Assembly (NCBI RefSeq): GCF_900156395.1
Contig: NZ_FTNL01000019.1
Span: forward strand, 1 to 64,000
Direction of reading: 5' to 3'
DNA: 64,000 nt
Source: Fluoribacter gormanii
GTDB lineage: Bacteria > Pseudomonadota > Gammaproteobacteria > Legionellales > Legionellaceae
The notes beneath the pieces were generated by a model. That model searched no databases. It saw only the letters and a list, made by a program, of their open reading frames with translations, and was not told the DNA's origin. Both the position numbers and the translations under genes were made by a program. Shown one piece after another: positions 49,201 to 54,699 of this stretch (position 1 is its first letter; each line of letters opens with the position of its first letter).

Positions 49201-50271
49201 GGCCACACCTAATAACCCGGCCCCAGCCTCCATATGTCCTACATTTGCTTTAATCGAACCAATATAGCAACTCGGATAATTATGACTTAATGCTTCAAGT
49301 TCTATGGGATCACCAAGATTAGTTCCCGTGCCATGAGCTTCAATATATGCAACATCGAGATACGCACATTGTTTTTGGGCCAAACGAATCAGATTAGATT
49401 GTGCAGTAGCACTAGGAGCGGTCATTGTGCTGGTAGTTCCATTGTGATTGCAACTAATCCCGGTAACGGCCGCTAAAACCGGAAGATTTAATGAGTCCGC
49501 CTTTGCTTTTGAGGTAACCAGCAAAGTAACCATTCCCTCTAAAGGCAAATACCCATCGGCTTGCATAGAAAAAGTATGACACCAACCACTTCGAGAGAGC
49601 ATACCCGCTTTTTTGAAGCTCTGATGCCGCAAAGCACTATCAATATAATTAACCCCCAGTACAAAAGCAAAATCATTTTGGCCTTGTCTGATGCTGTCAC
49701 ATGCGTCTTTTAAAGCAACCAATGAACTGGCGCAAGCAGCATTAATACTTTTACTTTCTCCAGTAAAGTTAAAACAGTACGAAACTCGATTGGCAACACT
49801 CGCTTCACAATTATTTAAAAACAAACGGCTGTCACTATTGCATGCACTCATTGCATAAGAATGCAGGTTATCCACCGTCATCACTCCGGCATAAACACCG
49901 GTTGTTGCCTGCTGCAACTCATAACGCGCCATACCTGCATTTTCCAGACACGTATGTACGCCATACAACGCTAATTTTTGTTGAGGATCAAGATGAGCAA
50001 TGTCTTTGGCAGTCAGATTAAATAAGTCTGGATCAAAAAAACTCCAATCAGCAAACAAATTGGCATAGGTCGTTTCACCCTCAGTACGCCACTTTCTTGA
50101 AGGATCTACTGAATACCTTGATCTTTGGCCTGCAATTAAAAATTGCCACAAGGCTTCCTCAGTTTCTATCTGTGGAAGCCTTAAACTTAAACCGATGAGT
50201 ACGGGGGTAGTATCCTCAAGAAGTGAGTTCTTTTGAGGTATTGGCAATAATTCCTGTTCCATTTGGTTCAT
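37255..50271 (-). CDS. Trans-AT polyketide synthase A: KS-KR-MT-ACP / KS-DH-KR-ACP / KS-KR-MT-ACP
   Basis: At 4338 aa this is the largest protein and the first synthase. KS1 (about 22-415) has C180 in NAACASS instead of the usual TACSSS, with EAHGTGT and KANVGHME intact. A long unassigned segment (about 415-900) precedes KR1 (VGGAGGIG about 967), followed by C-methyltransferase (LEVGAGSGAST about 1358) and ACP (GFDSLSL about 1607). Module 2 has KS2 (about 1667-2080), DH (H2128; D2286 in FDSVLQ), KR (AGGLGAIS about 2574; YAAAN) and ACP (GFNSILF about 2845). Module 3 has KS3 (about 2917-3324), KR (LGGMGGIG about 3677), C-methyltransferase (LELGAGVGATT about 4047) and ACP (GLDSITG about 4270). 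No AT and no loading domain are present. The ATG has AGAAAGG upstream and overlaps the F-box gene by 56 nt. Confidence 0.95.
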   Translation of the reverse strand: MNQMEQELLPIPQKNSLLEDTTPVLIGLSLRLPQIETEEALWQFLIAGQRSRYSVDPSRKWRTEGETTYANLFADWSFFDPDLFNLTAKDIAHLDPQQKLALYGVHTCLENAGMARYELQQATTGVYAGVMTVDNLHSYAMSACNSDSRLFLNNCEASVANRVSYCFNFTGESKSINAACASSLVALKDACDSIRQGQNDFAFVLGVNYIDSALRHQSFKKAGMLSRSGWCHTFSMQADGYLPLEGMVTLLVTSKAKADSLNLPVLAAVTGISCNHNGTTSTMTAPSATAQSNLIRLAQKQCAYLDVAYIEAHGTGTNLGDPIELEALSHNYPSCYIGSIKANVGHMEAGAGLLGVAKCLLILKNRQIPPHVLSDTANVLLPETLNINTESIDYNHSQIAVSSFGFGGTNAHAILQRVPERVPIKTNESFKLPVLLSARTREDLESLVALSEDHVLPEQKYHLALNSIYTQEHLVPFRQAGWLNEHERHIDWMSVNNGFLVLPGDCAPTSFVQLRPYLQSTFSERLPEYWIHLIHDFLSDIRCIEAYGSAVSLAIKANQKMQTHLILNGEHYSALIDLDDYVLKLVHDLVIEPSEVNQLIVESMALYQHQYTFKGFLQTLLPAELLVLFEQNDLQQIQNTSMHEDKQFIHYQLIVILLWARLCVINKWQLSTVKKELLGRFSPSFVEIMALLEQQLLLPEEIKLLLSLDSAYIELFKNRLSERISTISEVNGFTLLNAYYKPHLTFAPDSQNSSTNHCIFHFKAGQSICIDLDHVSGKDVLTLSDEFVLQLWLKGFAFDFERYLGAMPFERKSYFKKAKKNSLEKEKRFDTLQTTLKCMNHHEFSNLKTIHWTEYSVHDILAQDLSVTIDYPEKDPIQWVIEIIRQISVKCRNQLKKQRIIHLKLDENYSAQEVELITHFVNAVNLEINPLHINVVDFKGRFYQYNHVTLQFPKVDRKGFEYRGTYVLVGGAGGIGLKLGAYLQEKYEAYIYVVGRKPYNQLSEQVQGQLQQSKMIYYCCDPDEHNALLTCLEQIAAAEKISGIFHLAVACHDEWWVKQSEHSLSTTLKQVSQRNSWLVAEELSRFAKNLYVFTSIQAYYPNLGATIYSFEAALKNYLLAQQKSLPCFITALGVIEGIGLATSADYSRYMASNDLAPLSFTELMELFEQQIDTQTPFALITGRTKQNEFITTATVNKNKILEEFVALSLLLRINQSFPMHGLNVAMFFAPFQKHFQLLVRELFNIWQKLQFIRVEEDFIYIDQEVKQLEALKSSYEDELKEENYSSRLKLFLAVCDQYPELLSGTLLPHQIIFPQGNTELVQGFYEHHAVADHANQMLASKLRNYCLSSAKKIKILEVGAGSGASTRAILDALHDQSFTYYFTDISSALVNKARCYFSKYEHSMEFRVFDMEQMDSQHEFYQAFDVVIATNAIHATSDILNSLNSLCECLIDSGHLLLNELVEKTNYTTAIFGLFDGWWNAKDQHLRQMNSPLLSAEQWISVLQEMNLTDIEYQCSCLNFSFAEQIVIDAKINRQVQIKKQPALMMPLSKISMEPWDKERDVGCGREKQQAPIHSTKNQQWIVEQLAQTLYLDSKTIQLDDRLSDLGFDSLSLSDLYQKLKPKYPEFGIAELFAVDTVDALVKRFTDNECTETPDEVHFDLNHYNRETDIAIVGLSYQLPHTGSDDFISMLQQGKTAFAPIPKSRWAHDSFFDAQKGKQGKSYAGSGSFLNDIDCFDEAFFKLSPREAAFIDPQERLLLQNAYSALADANAFPIASDNKISVFVGISGAYYSWLKEDWTTQKHANSSCAYWSAANRISYSFNLHGPSMAVDTACSSSLSALHLACQSVLADESTMAVVGGVNLIVHPRQMVELSDLHMLSAQNINASFSQNADGFVYAEGVVALCIKKLGVAVAEGNKIYGVIKGSALNSGGKMHGYTVPNPEAQKQVILSALQKAGINSWQINYIEAHGTGTVLGDPIEIKALSEVYQNKAFLGSVKSNIGHSEACAGLAGLVRILLQYQDEQVFAGVNAWPLNEHCHFEKTQLIIPEKNTAWGQSRGARYSALSSFGAGGSNAHIILQDYPLIPEARMQHYSFKKQVHWIVPRSSFAATQEHPLVLQTKAYYFEQHRLHQRPILPGVAHIYFCYQAYIRNRGQTSPISIREIKWLNPIYADCEGDALALMIRFKSEATYILCELAGGLLHSSSTYHAVDDTPAFKEYASFAVECVHDVSPAAMYAQFRRNNWYHGEAFQCVHSIRVNPDKNKAIAALTLVAPHEAPTLDPRLFDSVLQCVSVLQEGLPEDQVYIPQKIEVLNLVHEWTTKIYIVVEDKSLRAFSPRYDISIFDEQYRLVSHIAGFCMIPIHKQQIIQQNTESSEISSAGSTAESRNRSALLESEVKSSEVNTSQKPVHYFKPFWQRIDCDKVTGRTLEWLQATETPGTSSVCSMICVNQLQNTQQFMSLLQNVQHALQTRKKLQLILCFDDSGETPVYAQAVHAYLRTAQCEFPELRYSVVLLPWELSSQLLPRVAQSQLPTWVKVNREGVFHTQYYHGVTPDQREARLLFKQNGVYVIAGGLGAISKIIAQYLVTQYQARVLLLGRRNPSIEHIHWLQQSNISYKQVDVSDYEALQTCITHFVLEHGGVLNGCIQAAGVQQDSLIINQSAAAFETALTAKVTGTLNLDKATRVYRLDYFLLLSSYSSILANIGQSIYAAANGFLDGFAVLRESLRIQGECSGFTYSINLPFWEQGGMQVSDSVLVRMQKEWGMQAINNATGCRILETLSALSWPQIIAHQGEQEVILQQLNHSKSTKKYRSELNMEFKLFVVNTIKKILELEGHFALTASFGDLGFNSILFTELANHLNDAYDLAITPATFFGYKTIAEFIGNYEPQTKPNSGTEVQSEEVKPLTQHHSIDEDIPVIIGYSALLPGCKNLNDFWQLLVNQRHVFSQTPANRLHYMQQYPGTFIDGVDAFDAAFFNISPFEAIVMDPQQRLLLQEVWHALEMGGINPLHLKGSATGVYVGASTFDYAKLLTRYQVSNPYIPVATVHSLLANRISHYFDLSGPSEAVDTACSSSLYALDRAVKAIRQGEIEQAIVCGVNLLLDDEFFNAFTQSGMLSATKICKPFDKHADGYIRGEGIIVIILQNQARAWAQNNTIYAKILSSGVNHTGKANTLTSPSSKAQQKLYEHVYSSIDIARISYIEAHGTGTPLGDPIELEGLKNFVADKNVAIQVGSVKGNIGHLEPASGLAGLIKILLMFQHQVIPGQANLSEINPYLGLQQSGLSISQETHAWQQKQINGELISRCAAVSSFGFGGVNAHVVLEQGTIIQQHPSGSFVALIPLSAANEASLRILVKNYIDWLQATTHLDPQSFCFTLQKRRLHHRYRVMFQWHNQQQLIQQMQNWLDSSAMPQISDDYQSMVQAYLAGDAVFSPAANPSEMMPVHDTPAYPFLRKKIWFKTEENQLVYVKKEVHAEMTHQPLHNQNIVIIHAECFIETLKPISSQLEKNNKVLSYNLSYFNPGEFQLFLAAHPNLDHFIIYPHYPDFNLEINFFNQDLLSLIQPLFDVLKTTLSSNLFTKKITIDWYSYAAKANHPQVAMICGLLGSLAKEMPHWHLKHFIIDTPLARSMLEMVYPGPHQTIHYRKEQYWLSSQELAHDCEENDFLITQGTYLILGGMGGIGRRLAQFLIDSYHAKVILVGRSPLTEEGRQFVHTYGEQVEFIQTDLTRDAECALLIKYLHVKHPIIHAVFNLVMQLQDSTVDSMTWQQFSHVIQAKLFSAYFIYQLHQQTQINAAVIFSSMQSSACLAGQANYAAASNALDAYCLRLEQETALPIKIINWSIWQEVGAVADSFYLERARDLGFIPLTTQQALEAMQLGLNSQYAQFAIQNKSVPQSSKTQSVLPIKAGLDGVNQFIYCLVSDLRNKHVLRNNVVPKYTRLVTYLNGLPEVSASAESLHHLHERCCQQHPAYEAYYRLAYLCYLHYELILGGSKAPAEIVFSEEGLKLLRALYAQSPESKMCNQHIAQYTDEYLKNSRQRVKILELGAGVGATTETLMDVLNDYEQLDYYYTDVSSFFLNQGKKLQEQVRFNLHCEHLDMNHLAELADDSFDVVLASNVVHLADDLEHTLKELQRILKPQGIFLLNEAVQEQAYLNFIFGLFDGWWQASSAERLNASPLLSQDLWLQKLTAAGFVVSEQHLREQEKAQKVFCCDMNHLGKEVQDSPSSALWVPSPHGGDGMIRRQVADFIRAALHLPKEQVLELNRPLAEIGLDSITGVSLVTNINKAFNLSLRTAVIFDYPTLQRLVDFVHSQLKEKEPIVTQSLPVDLFAGELIND
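37551..37577. repeat. Small palindrome in PKS linker before last ACP
   Basis: TCCCATCTCC and GGAGATGGGA (10-bp arms, 7-nt loop) lie in frame between the methyltransferase and ACP of module 3 and are translated as VPSPHGGDG on the coding strand. The flanking sequence is also unlike the surrounding PKS, with runs of C and G. It resembles a short dispersed palindromic repeat rather than conserved protein sequence. Confidence 0.6.
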
Positions 50272-52654
50272 CTAACCTTTCTGATGAATGTGCAAAAAAG
50301 GAGGGAATATAGTCCGTTTTAAACCCCTGCTGGTACGTTTTTAAATGAGTGGTGAATTGTTTGTCCTTAAGCAAATTCATAGCTGCTTTTACAAACATTA
50401 GAGCGATGTAATAGCGCCCTTCATTCGTATTTTTATCAATTTTTAATTGAGCGGGATTAAATTGATTAAAGGGAGGTAAAGATTTTAATACATCTGGATC
50501 AAGTTTTAATTCATAACATGTATTCAAGCCAAGTGAACAAATAGCGTATCGCAAATAAACGTAGGCTTTAGTTATTTGATAACTGGCTTCATCCAGTGCG
50601 GTAACTCGTCCTTTAGCATAAGCAATATGCAAAAATGTCTCTTCTATGGCATTCAAACGTAAGAAATTAGCAATGGTTGCCAAATCAAAAAGTGGATTTC
50701 CTATTCGTGCAAACTCCCAATCAATTAATGAAAATTGATTTCCTTCTGTTTGAAATAATATGTTCCAGGGATTCATGTCATAGTGACACAGACTGGTTTT
50801 TGGATTTAGATTAAGTAAGTGATCCAAGTCATTAAATAGAGACAAAACCAAAGAAAAATCATCAAATCTGGGATCTTTTTCAACAAGTTCCTTAACCCTG
50901 GATTTTAATTGCAAAAATTTATCGCTTTCCTTACTTTCGCACTTTGGAACTTTAATTCCATGCAATGCACTCACTACCGAACCCAGTGAGGCCAATCTAT
51001 CCAGAGATTTATCCAATGGCCATCGCGGATCATTGGCAACGAACTCAAAAACAGCCACTTTTTGTTCTGCATTAAAATAAATCATTTTAGGACCAATACC
51101 AGTACGTGAAGCAGCTTGAGCCGCATATAATTCTACCCACCCCTGTGCACTGTCCTCCTCTAATATTTTTATTACATAGTTCTGATTGTAGGCTTCCACT
51201 ATAAAATTCTGACAAAAGGGAGATAAACCACCGTTCAATGGTTTTAAAGATCCTGCTCTCCATGGCAGAAATGACTGTAATGTAGCCTTTAGACGCATTG
51301 CAATCGCTTTAGAATTACTCATTTCGTCTACTGCACTTTCAGAAATCAATCCTTTAGGTTTTACTACCTGATCATCTACAAATAATCGCCAGCTACTACA
51401 TACTAATCGTAAAGCCAGAAGTTCATCCTTACGAAGATATTTTAAAATTCCTCCCATAATAAAATAAGGAATTTGGAGCGCCCCAAAACTAAAATCTTTA
51501 GCAGGCTTATTTACATTTCCTAATAGTTTGGTATTAAGTTGCTGCTTAAACTGATAATCATTAACGATTTGCATCGCTTGCTTAATCAGCATCACACTAA
51601 TATAAAACTTACCAGCATCACTGCTTTTATCAATCGCTCCATCACTGGGTTGATATTCGTTAAACGCTGGTATTGATCCAATATCAATGTGATTTACACT
51701 CATGGGATCGCTAATATTTGCCGCAAAACTAATTGCAAATCGCAATAAAGCGATTTGTTGCATGTGCACATAATGCATCAGTTCTTCTGAAGATGGCTTA
51801 CGTCCTAAATAATGCGTCAAAAGAGAATTTGCTGCAGCTGGCTTTAAGCGTAATGTGGCAACCACAATCGCTAAGTCGAGGAAGGGATCAAGCAACCCTG
51901 CGCATTCCCAATCAATAAAATAGAAATCTTCGGGTGTCGCCAACAGATTATTAGGATTCATATCATTATGACAATAATGTGTTTGTCTCACTAAACCCGT
52001 TAAACAATCAAGCTGCATCAGAGCATATTGTTGCAAGAAAAAAACCGGCGAGGCTTTAATGTAACTATTTAACGTGACTCGACGTTCAGCGATTAAGGTT
52101 GATTTTTCAATTTCCGAGCGTCTTTGTAAATGTGGTCCGGAATGAATCACTGCAAATTTCTTTGCAATAAGCTTTAGTTGTTCATCATCCAGTCGTGCTG
52201 TAATCGATGGGCTATTTTCAACATAACGCATGATGACAACACCTGCAGAAAAATCAAAATATTCTACTTCTGGTGCTATTTTTTTCTGGGCGAAAAAAAT
52301 GGATGCAAATACTTCCCGAGTTCGCCCTTCGTTATGTCTTATATGCCGTAAAACAAAACGCTCGTCGCCAACTTGCACTAGATAGCTATTGGCCCAGGGA
52401 GAAAATCCGCCGGTTAATCGTTTTATGGTAATAGGAGACTTAGGTGTTACGGGTAAAATTGCTTGAATATGAGAAAGTAATTCAGAAATATCCGTTGAGT
52501 CCTTTGCTTCAATGCATAATTCATAACCCTCATTGGAAAATAAGTGTTTCCAACTTTTGTTGACAGCACTTAATCTTTTTTTCTCATCTAAAGATAAATT
52601 ATTAACAATCTTTTGAACTACGCTTAAGGGTAGAGAACGATTAAAAAATTTCAT
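50216..52654 (-). CDS. Tandem F-box + APH/choline-kinase-like phosphotransferase
   Basis: This 812-aa protein is an internal duplication: F-box, kinase, F-box, kinase. F-box 1 (residues about 8-45) reads LPLSVVQKIVNNLSLDEKKR...VNKSWKHLF; F-box 2 (about 396-432) reads IPYFIMGGILKYLRKDELLALRLVCSSWRLF. Each is followed by an aminoglycoside/choline-kinase fold with the full catalytic set: CHNDMNPNN with D231 and IDWE with D248 in copy 1, CHYDMNPWN with D626 and IDWE with D645 in copy 2. F-boxes recruit Skp1/cullin ubiquitin ligases in eukaryotes; APH-type enzymes phosphorylate small molecules. It is first in the operon and its end overlaps the first PKS gene by 56 nt, so it is probably co-expressed. 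Its role could be self-protection by phosphorylation or host manipulation; neither is shown. Confidence 0.9.
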   Translation of the reverse strand: MKFFNRSLPLSVVQKIVNNLSLDEKKRLSAVNKSWKHLFSNEGYELCIEAKDSTDISELLSHIQAILPVTPKSPITIKRLTGGFSPWANSYLVQVGDERFVLRHIRHNEGRTREVFASIFFAQKKIAPEVEYFDFSAGVVIMRYVENSPSITARLDDEQLKLIAKKFAVIHSGPHLQRRSEIEKSTLIAERRVTLNSYIKASPVFFLQQYALMQLDCLTGLVRQTHYCHNDMNPNNLLATPEDFYFIDWECAGLLDPFLDLAIVVATLRLKPAAANSLLTHYLGRKPSSEELMHYVHMQQIALLRFAISFAANISDPMSVNHIDIGSIPAFNEYQPSDGAIDKSSDAGKFYISVMLIKQAMQIVNDYQFKQQLNTKLLGNVNKPAKDFSFGALQIPYFIMGGILKYLRKDELLALRLVCSSWRLFVDDQVVKPKGLISESAVDEMSNSKAIAMRLKATLQSFLPWRAGSLKPLNGGLSPFCQNFIVEAYNQNYVIKILEEDSAQGWVELYAAQAASRTGIGPKMIYFNAEQKVAVFEFVANDPRWPLDKSLDRLASLGSVVSALHGIKVPKCESKESDKFLQLKSRVKELVEKDPRFDDFSLVLSLFNDLDHLLNLNPKTSLCHYDMNPWNILFQTEGNQFSLIDWEFARIGNPLFDLATIANFLRLNAIEETFLHIAYAKGRVTALDEASYQITKAYVYLRYAICSLGLNTCYELKLDPDVLKSLPPFNQFNPAQLKIDKNTNEGRYYIALMFVKAAMNLLKDKQFTTHLKTYQQGFKTDYIPSFFAHSSERLDEPNGTGIIANTSKELTS

Positions 52655-52687
52655 GAACCAATTAAAAATTAATGTCAGTTGATGGGC

Positions 52688-52716
52688 ATATTAATTAAAT
52701 AAAAGACATAAATCAA
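52688..52716 (-). promoter_or_regulatory. Candidate sigma-70 promoter of the PKS operon
   Basis: On the minus strand, TTGATT (-35, at 52711-52716) and TAATAT (-10, at 52688-52693) are separated by 17 nt and lie 34 nt upstream of the F-box gene start. Each hexamer matches the consensus at four of six positions. The region is AT-rich, so chance matches are likely. It is the best-placed candidate for the roughly 35-kb operon. Confidence 0.35.
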
Positions 52717-52834
52717 ACGATAACGAATCAGAGTTCCTGATAGGAAAATCTCTTTTTAATCTCTCCAAGGAGAGTGACGCGCGAAGACACGGAGCGGAAA
52801 TTGGAAATTATTCATCAAAAACCGCTACGAAAAC

Positions 52835-53068
52835 CTAAACCCCGTGGGTTGACGTGGTTTGTTGCGCATCTAATGCTGACATCAGATTATCATTATAAGC
52901 ACCAACAAGACTTGATAGGCGTTGCATTTCTTCCTGTCCCATCTTTTGTGATATAGAACCATCGTTCAATTGACGTTCCACCAATTCGCGTTGTGCATTT
53001 AAATTTTGAATGACTCTCTGTAATTCTTGAGGTGTAACACTAGGATTTGTCGATTGTTTAAAAAACAT
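52835..53068 (-). CDS. Small hypothetical protein
   Basis: This 77-aa soluble protein has Gln-rich helices (TPQELQRVIQNLNAQRELVERQLND, QEEMQRLSSLVGAYNDNLMSAL) likely to form a helical hairpin or coiled coil. The Shine-Dalgarno AAGGTG lies 5-6 nt before the ATG, which supports it as real. It is on the same strand as the PKS operon but 180 nt upstream of it, with a gap that could hold the operon promoter. I do not recognise a family. Confidence 0.7.
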   Translation of the reverse strand: MFFKQSTNPSVTPQELQRVIQNLNAQRELVERQLNDGSISQKMGQEEMQRLSSLVGAYNDNLMSALDAQQTTSTHGV

Positions 53069-53226
53069 AATAGCACCTTATTTTAGCTTAATTCACTCAT
53101 TTTACCTTCAGTTTTTTTACTGTTCAATCCTTCTTTGCTCGATGTAAAATCATTCTGTCACTTTTGCATCCCATCGTGTTAATTAATTACTCTTTAGCGC
53201 CAATTACTGTTCAAGTAGAGTATTAT

Positions 53227-54450
53227 ATGATACAAATCGCGCTCACTAAATCACTTGAGATATATTTGAACATGGCAGAGCCCAAAATAATACCACCACA
53301 AACTGATACCCACTTTAAATTGCTTTATGAAAAGGCGGCCCAACAGATTATCGAAAATAATACTGCCTTCACGATGATATCTAATAAAATTAAGAATCAG
53401 TTTTTGAATTTCTATAGGTTGCATTCTAATGAACAACTTGAATTGATGAATGACTTATCAAAGATCTCGGGGTTACCCAAAGAGATACTCGAGATGATGA
53501 GTCAATTTCCCTATTTTGATGTAATTCCCCTTGATATTATTAAAGAAATTGGCTCCTATCTCAAGAAGAAGGAACCAAAAGAAGATAAGCATACCAGCGC
53601 ATTAGTAGCAACCCAAAAAAGACTGCATGCTTTATTTCAGCCAGATAGGTTGAAGAATTTATTATCTCAGTTGTTATTATTTGTAGCGACAGGGAAACCG
53701 GATAAAGCACAAAAAATAGTCGATATGCATCCTGAATTACTATTGAAAACGGGGACAGTAACCGACTATTCGGGTAGAACGTTCAAAGACATCAGCGCAT
53801 ACGAGTACGCCTACTGGGCAAAGGACAGCCACATGTGCCGTATGCTGGAACAATATATGAATCCAGAGACAAAAGCGGAGATGCTTAAGCGCTGTGAGGC
53901 AATAGAGAAATATGGGTTGACTTACATACAACATGGGGTCGAGGTCAAGGGGTCAAAGCATTTTGATTTTACGCCACTCAAAAACGCATTAAAAAATTAT
54001 ACTGATGGGTATGATGGTTGGTTTGACGCAAGTAATTGGACGGCCATAGAGACAGCCTGGCTCAAAGTAGGTATCGCGCAGCGCGATGTTCCAGTTCATG
54101 TGGCTTATGAATATTGCCGGAAAGACCGTGCGTTTGCCCCGAAGCCAGAATTTAATGAAGATACATTACCGCGTGAGTTAACATTCCGCAATTATACTAC
54201 AGGTACCAATGAGTCTTGGTTTCCATTGATTATTTCTGACGCAGGAGGCCTCGGAGTTACTTTTGCAATAACCCGCGATTCAGGAGATGCCAACGGAGCC
54301 GGGGCTCTAAGTGCGTGGCCAGGAGATGTTTTATTGGATTGGGTAGCCATAGACCAGCTCGATAAAGTAAGAACTAATGAGCTCGCACAGTTGCTCGAAA
54401 ACCTGAAGTCAGTTGAACCTGCTCCTGATAATGGTTTCTCATATCCATAA
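53227..54450 (+). CDS. F-box-like / ankyrin-like effector candidate
   Basis: This is about 407 aa. A segment around residues 95-150 (VIPLDIIKEIGSYLKKKEPK...ALVATQKRLHALF) resembles an F-box. The next stretch (LLLFVATGKPDKAQKIVDMHPELLL...GRTFKDISAYEYAYWAKDSHMCRMLEQYM) is a single degenerate ankyrin-type repeat, of a style frequent in Legionella effectors. The C-terminal half (DGYDGWFDASNWTAIETAWLKVGIAQRDVPVHVAYEYC) is unrecognised. The ATG at 53227 follows GTAGAG by 6 nt; a further in-frame ATG lies at 53272 and a TTG at 53164. No signal peptide. Probably translocated to host cells, by analogy. Confidence 0.7.
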   Translation: MIQIALTKSLEIYLNMAEPKIIPPQTDTHFKLLYEKAAQQIIENNTAFTMISNKIKNQFLNFYRLHSNEQLELMNDLSKISGLPKEILEMMSQFPYFDVIPLDIIKEIGSYLKKKEPKEDKHTSALVATQKRLHALFQPDRLKNLLSQLLLFVATGKPDKAQKIVDMHPELLLKTGTVTDYSGRTFKDISAYEYAYWAKDSHMCRMLEQYMNPETKAEMLKRCEAIEKYGLTYIQHGVEVKGSKHFDFTPLKNALKNYTDGYDGWFDASNWTAIETAWLKVGIAQRDVPVHVAYEYCRKDRAFAPKPEFNEDTLPRELTFRNYTTGTNESWFPLIISDAGGLGVTFAITRDSGDANGAGALSAWPGDVLLDWVAIDQLDKVRTNELAQLLENLKSVEPAPDNGFSYP

Positions 54451-54699
54451 TGGCATGGTGAGGCACTCAACAGTGGGAGCCTCTGGTTTGACAGCGTAAT
54501 AAACCACCCGCTTACCACGTTAATTGAAAACAAGTAAACTTTAGAAATCAATTAAACCAAAAGTTAATCTAAAATTTTTACAGATTGCTAGCAAAACCAC
54601 TCAGTACAATTATCTATAAAGTGAGTAAACAATTATTACTTTGCTCGCCTCCTTAAAAAGGATAGAATGTGGCCTGTCTAAGTTTTCTGTACATGGATA

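Noticed and set aside
37255-50271. Possible integrated NRPS or ER modules
   Set aside because: No condensation, adenylation or enoylreductase motifs were found in any of the three synthases; all domains are KS, DH, KR, MT or ACP plus linkers.
52761-52774. CTCTCC-AA-GGAGAG hairpin between the 77-aa gene and the F-box gene
   Set aside because: Only six base pairs with a two-base loop and no T-run; too weak to call a terminator or attenuator.
54192-54551. 119-aa minus-strand frame over the end of the F-box-like gene
   Set aside because: Antisense to a coherent coding frame, with no ribosome-binding site and no protein-like pattern.
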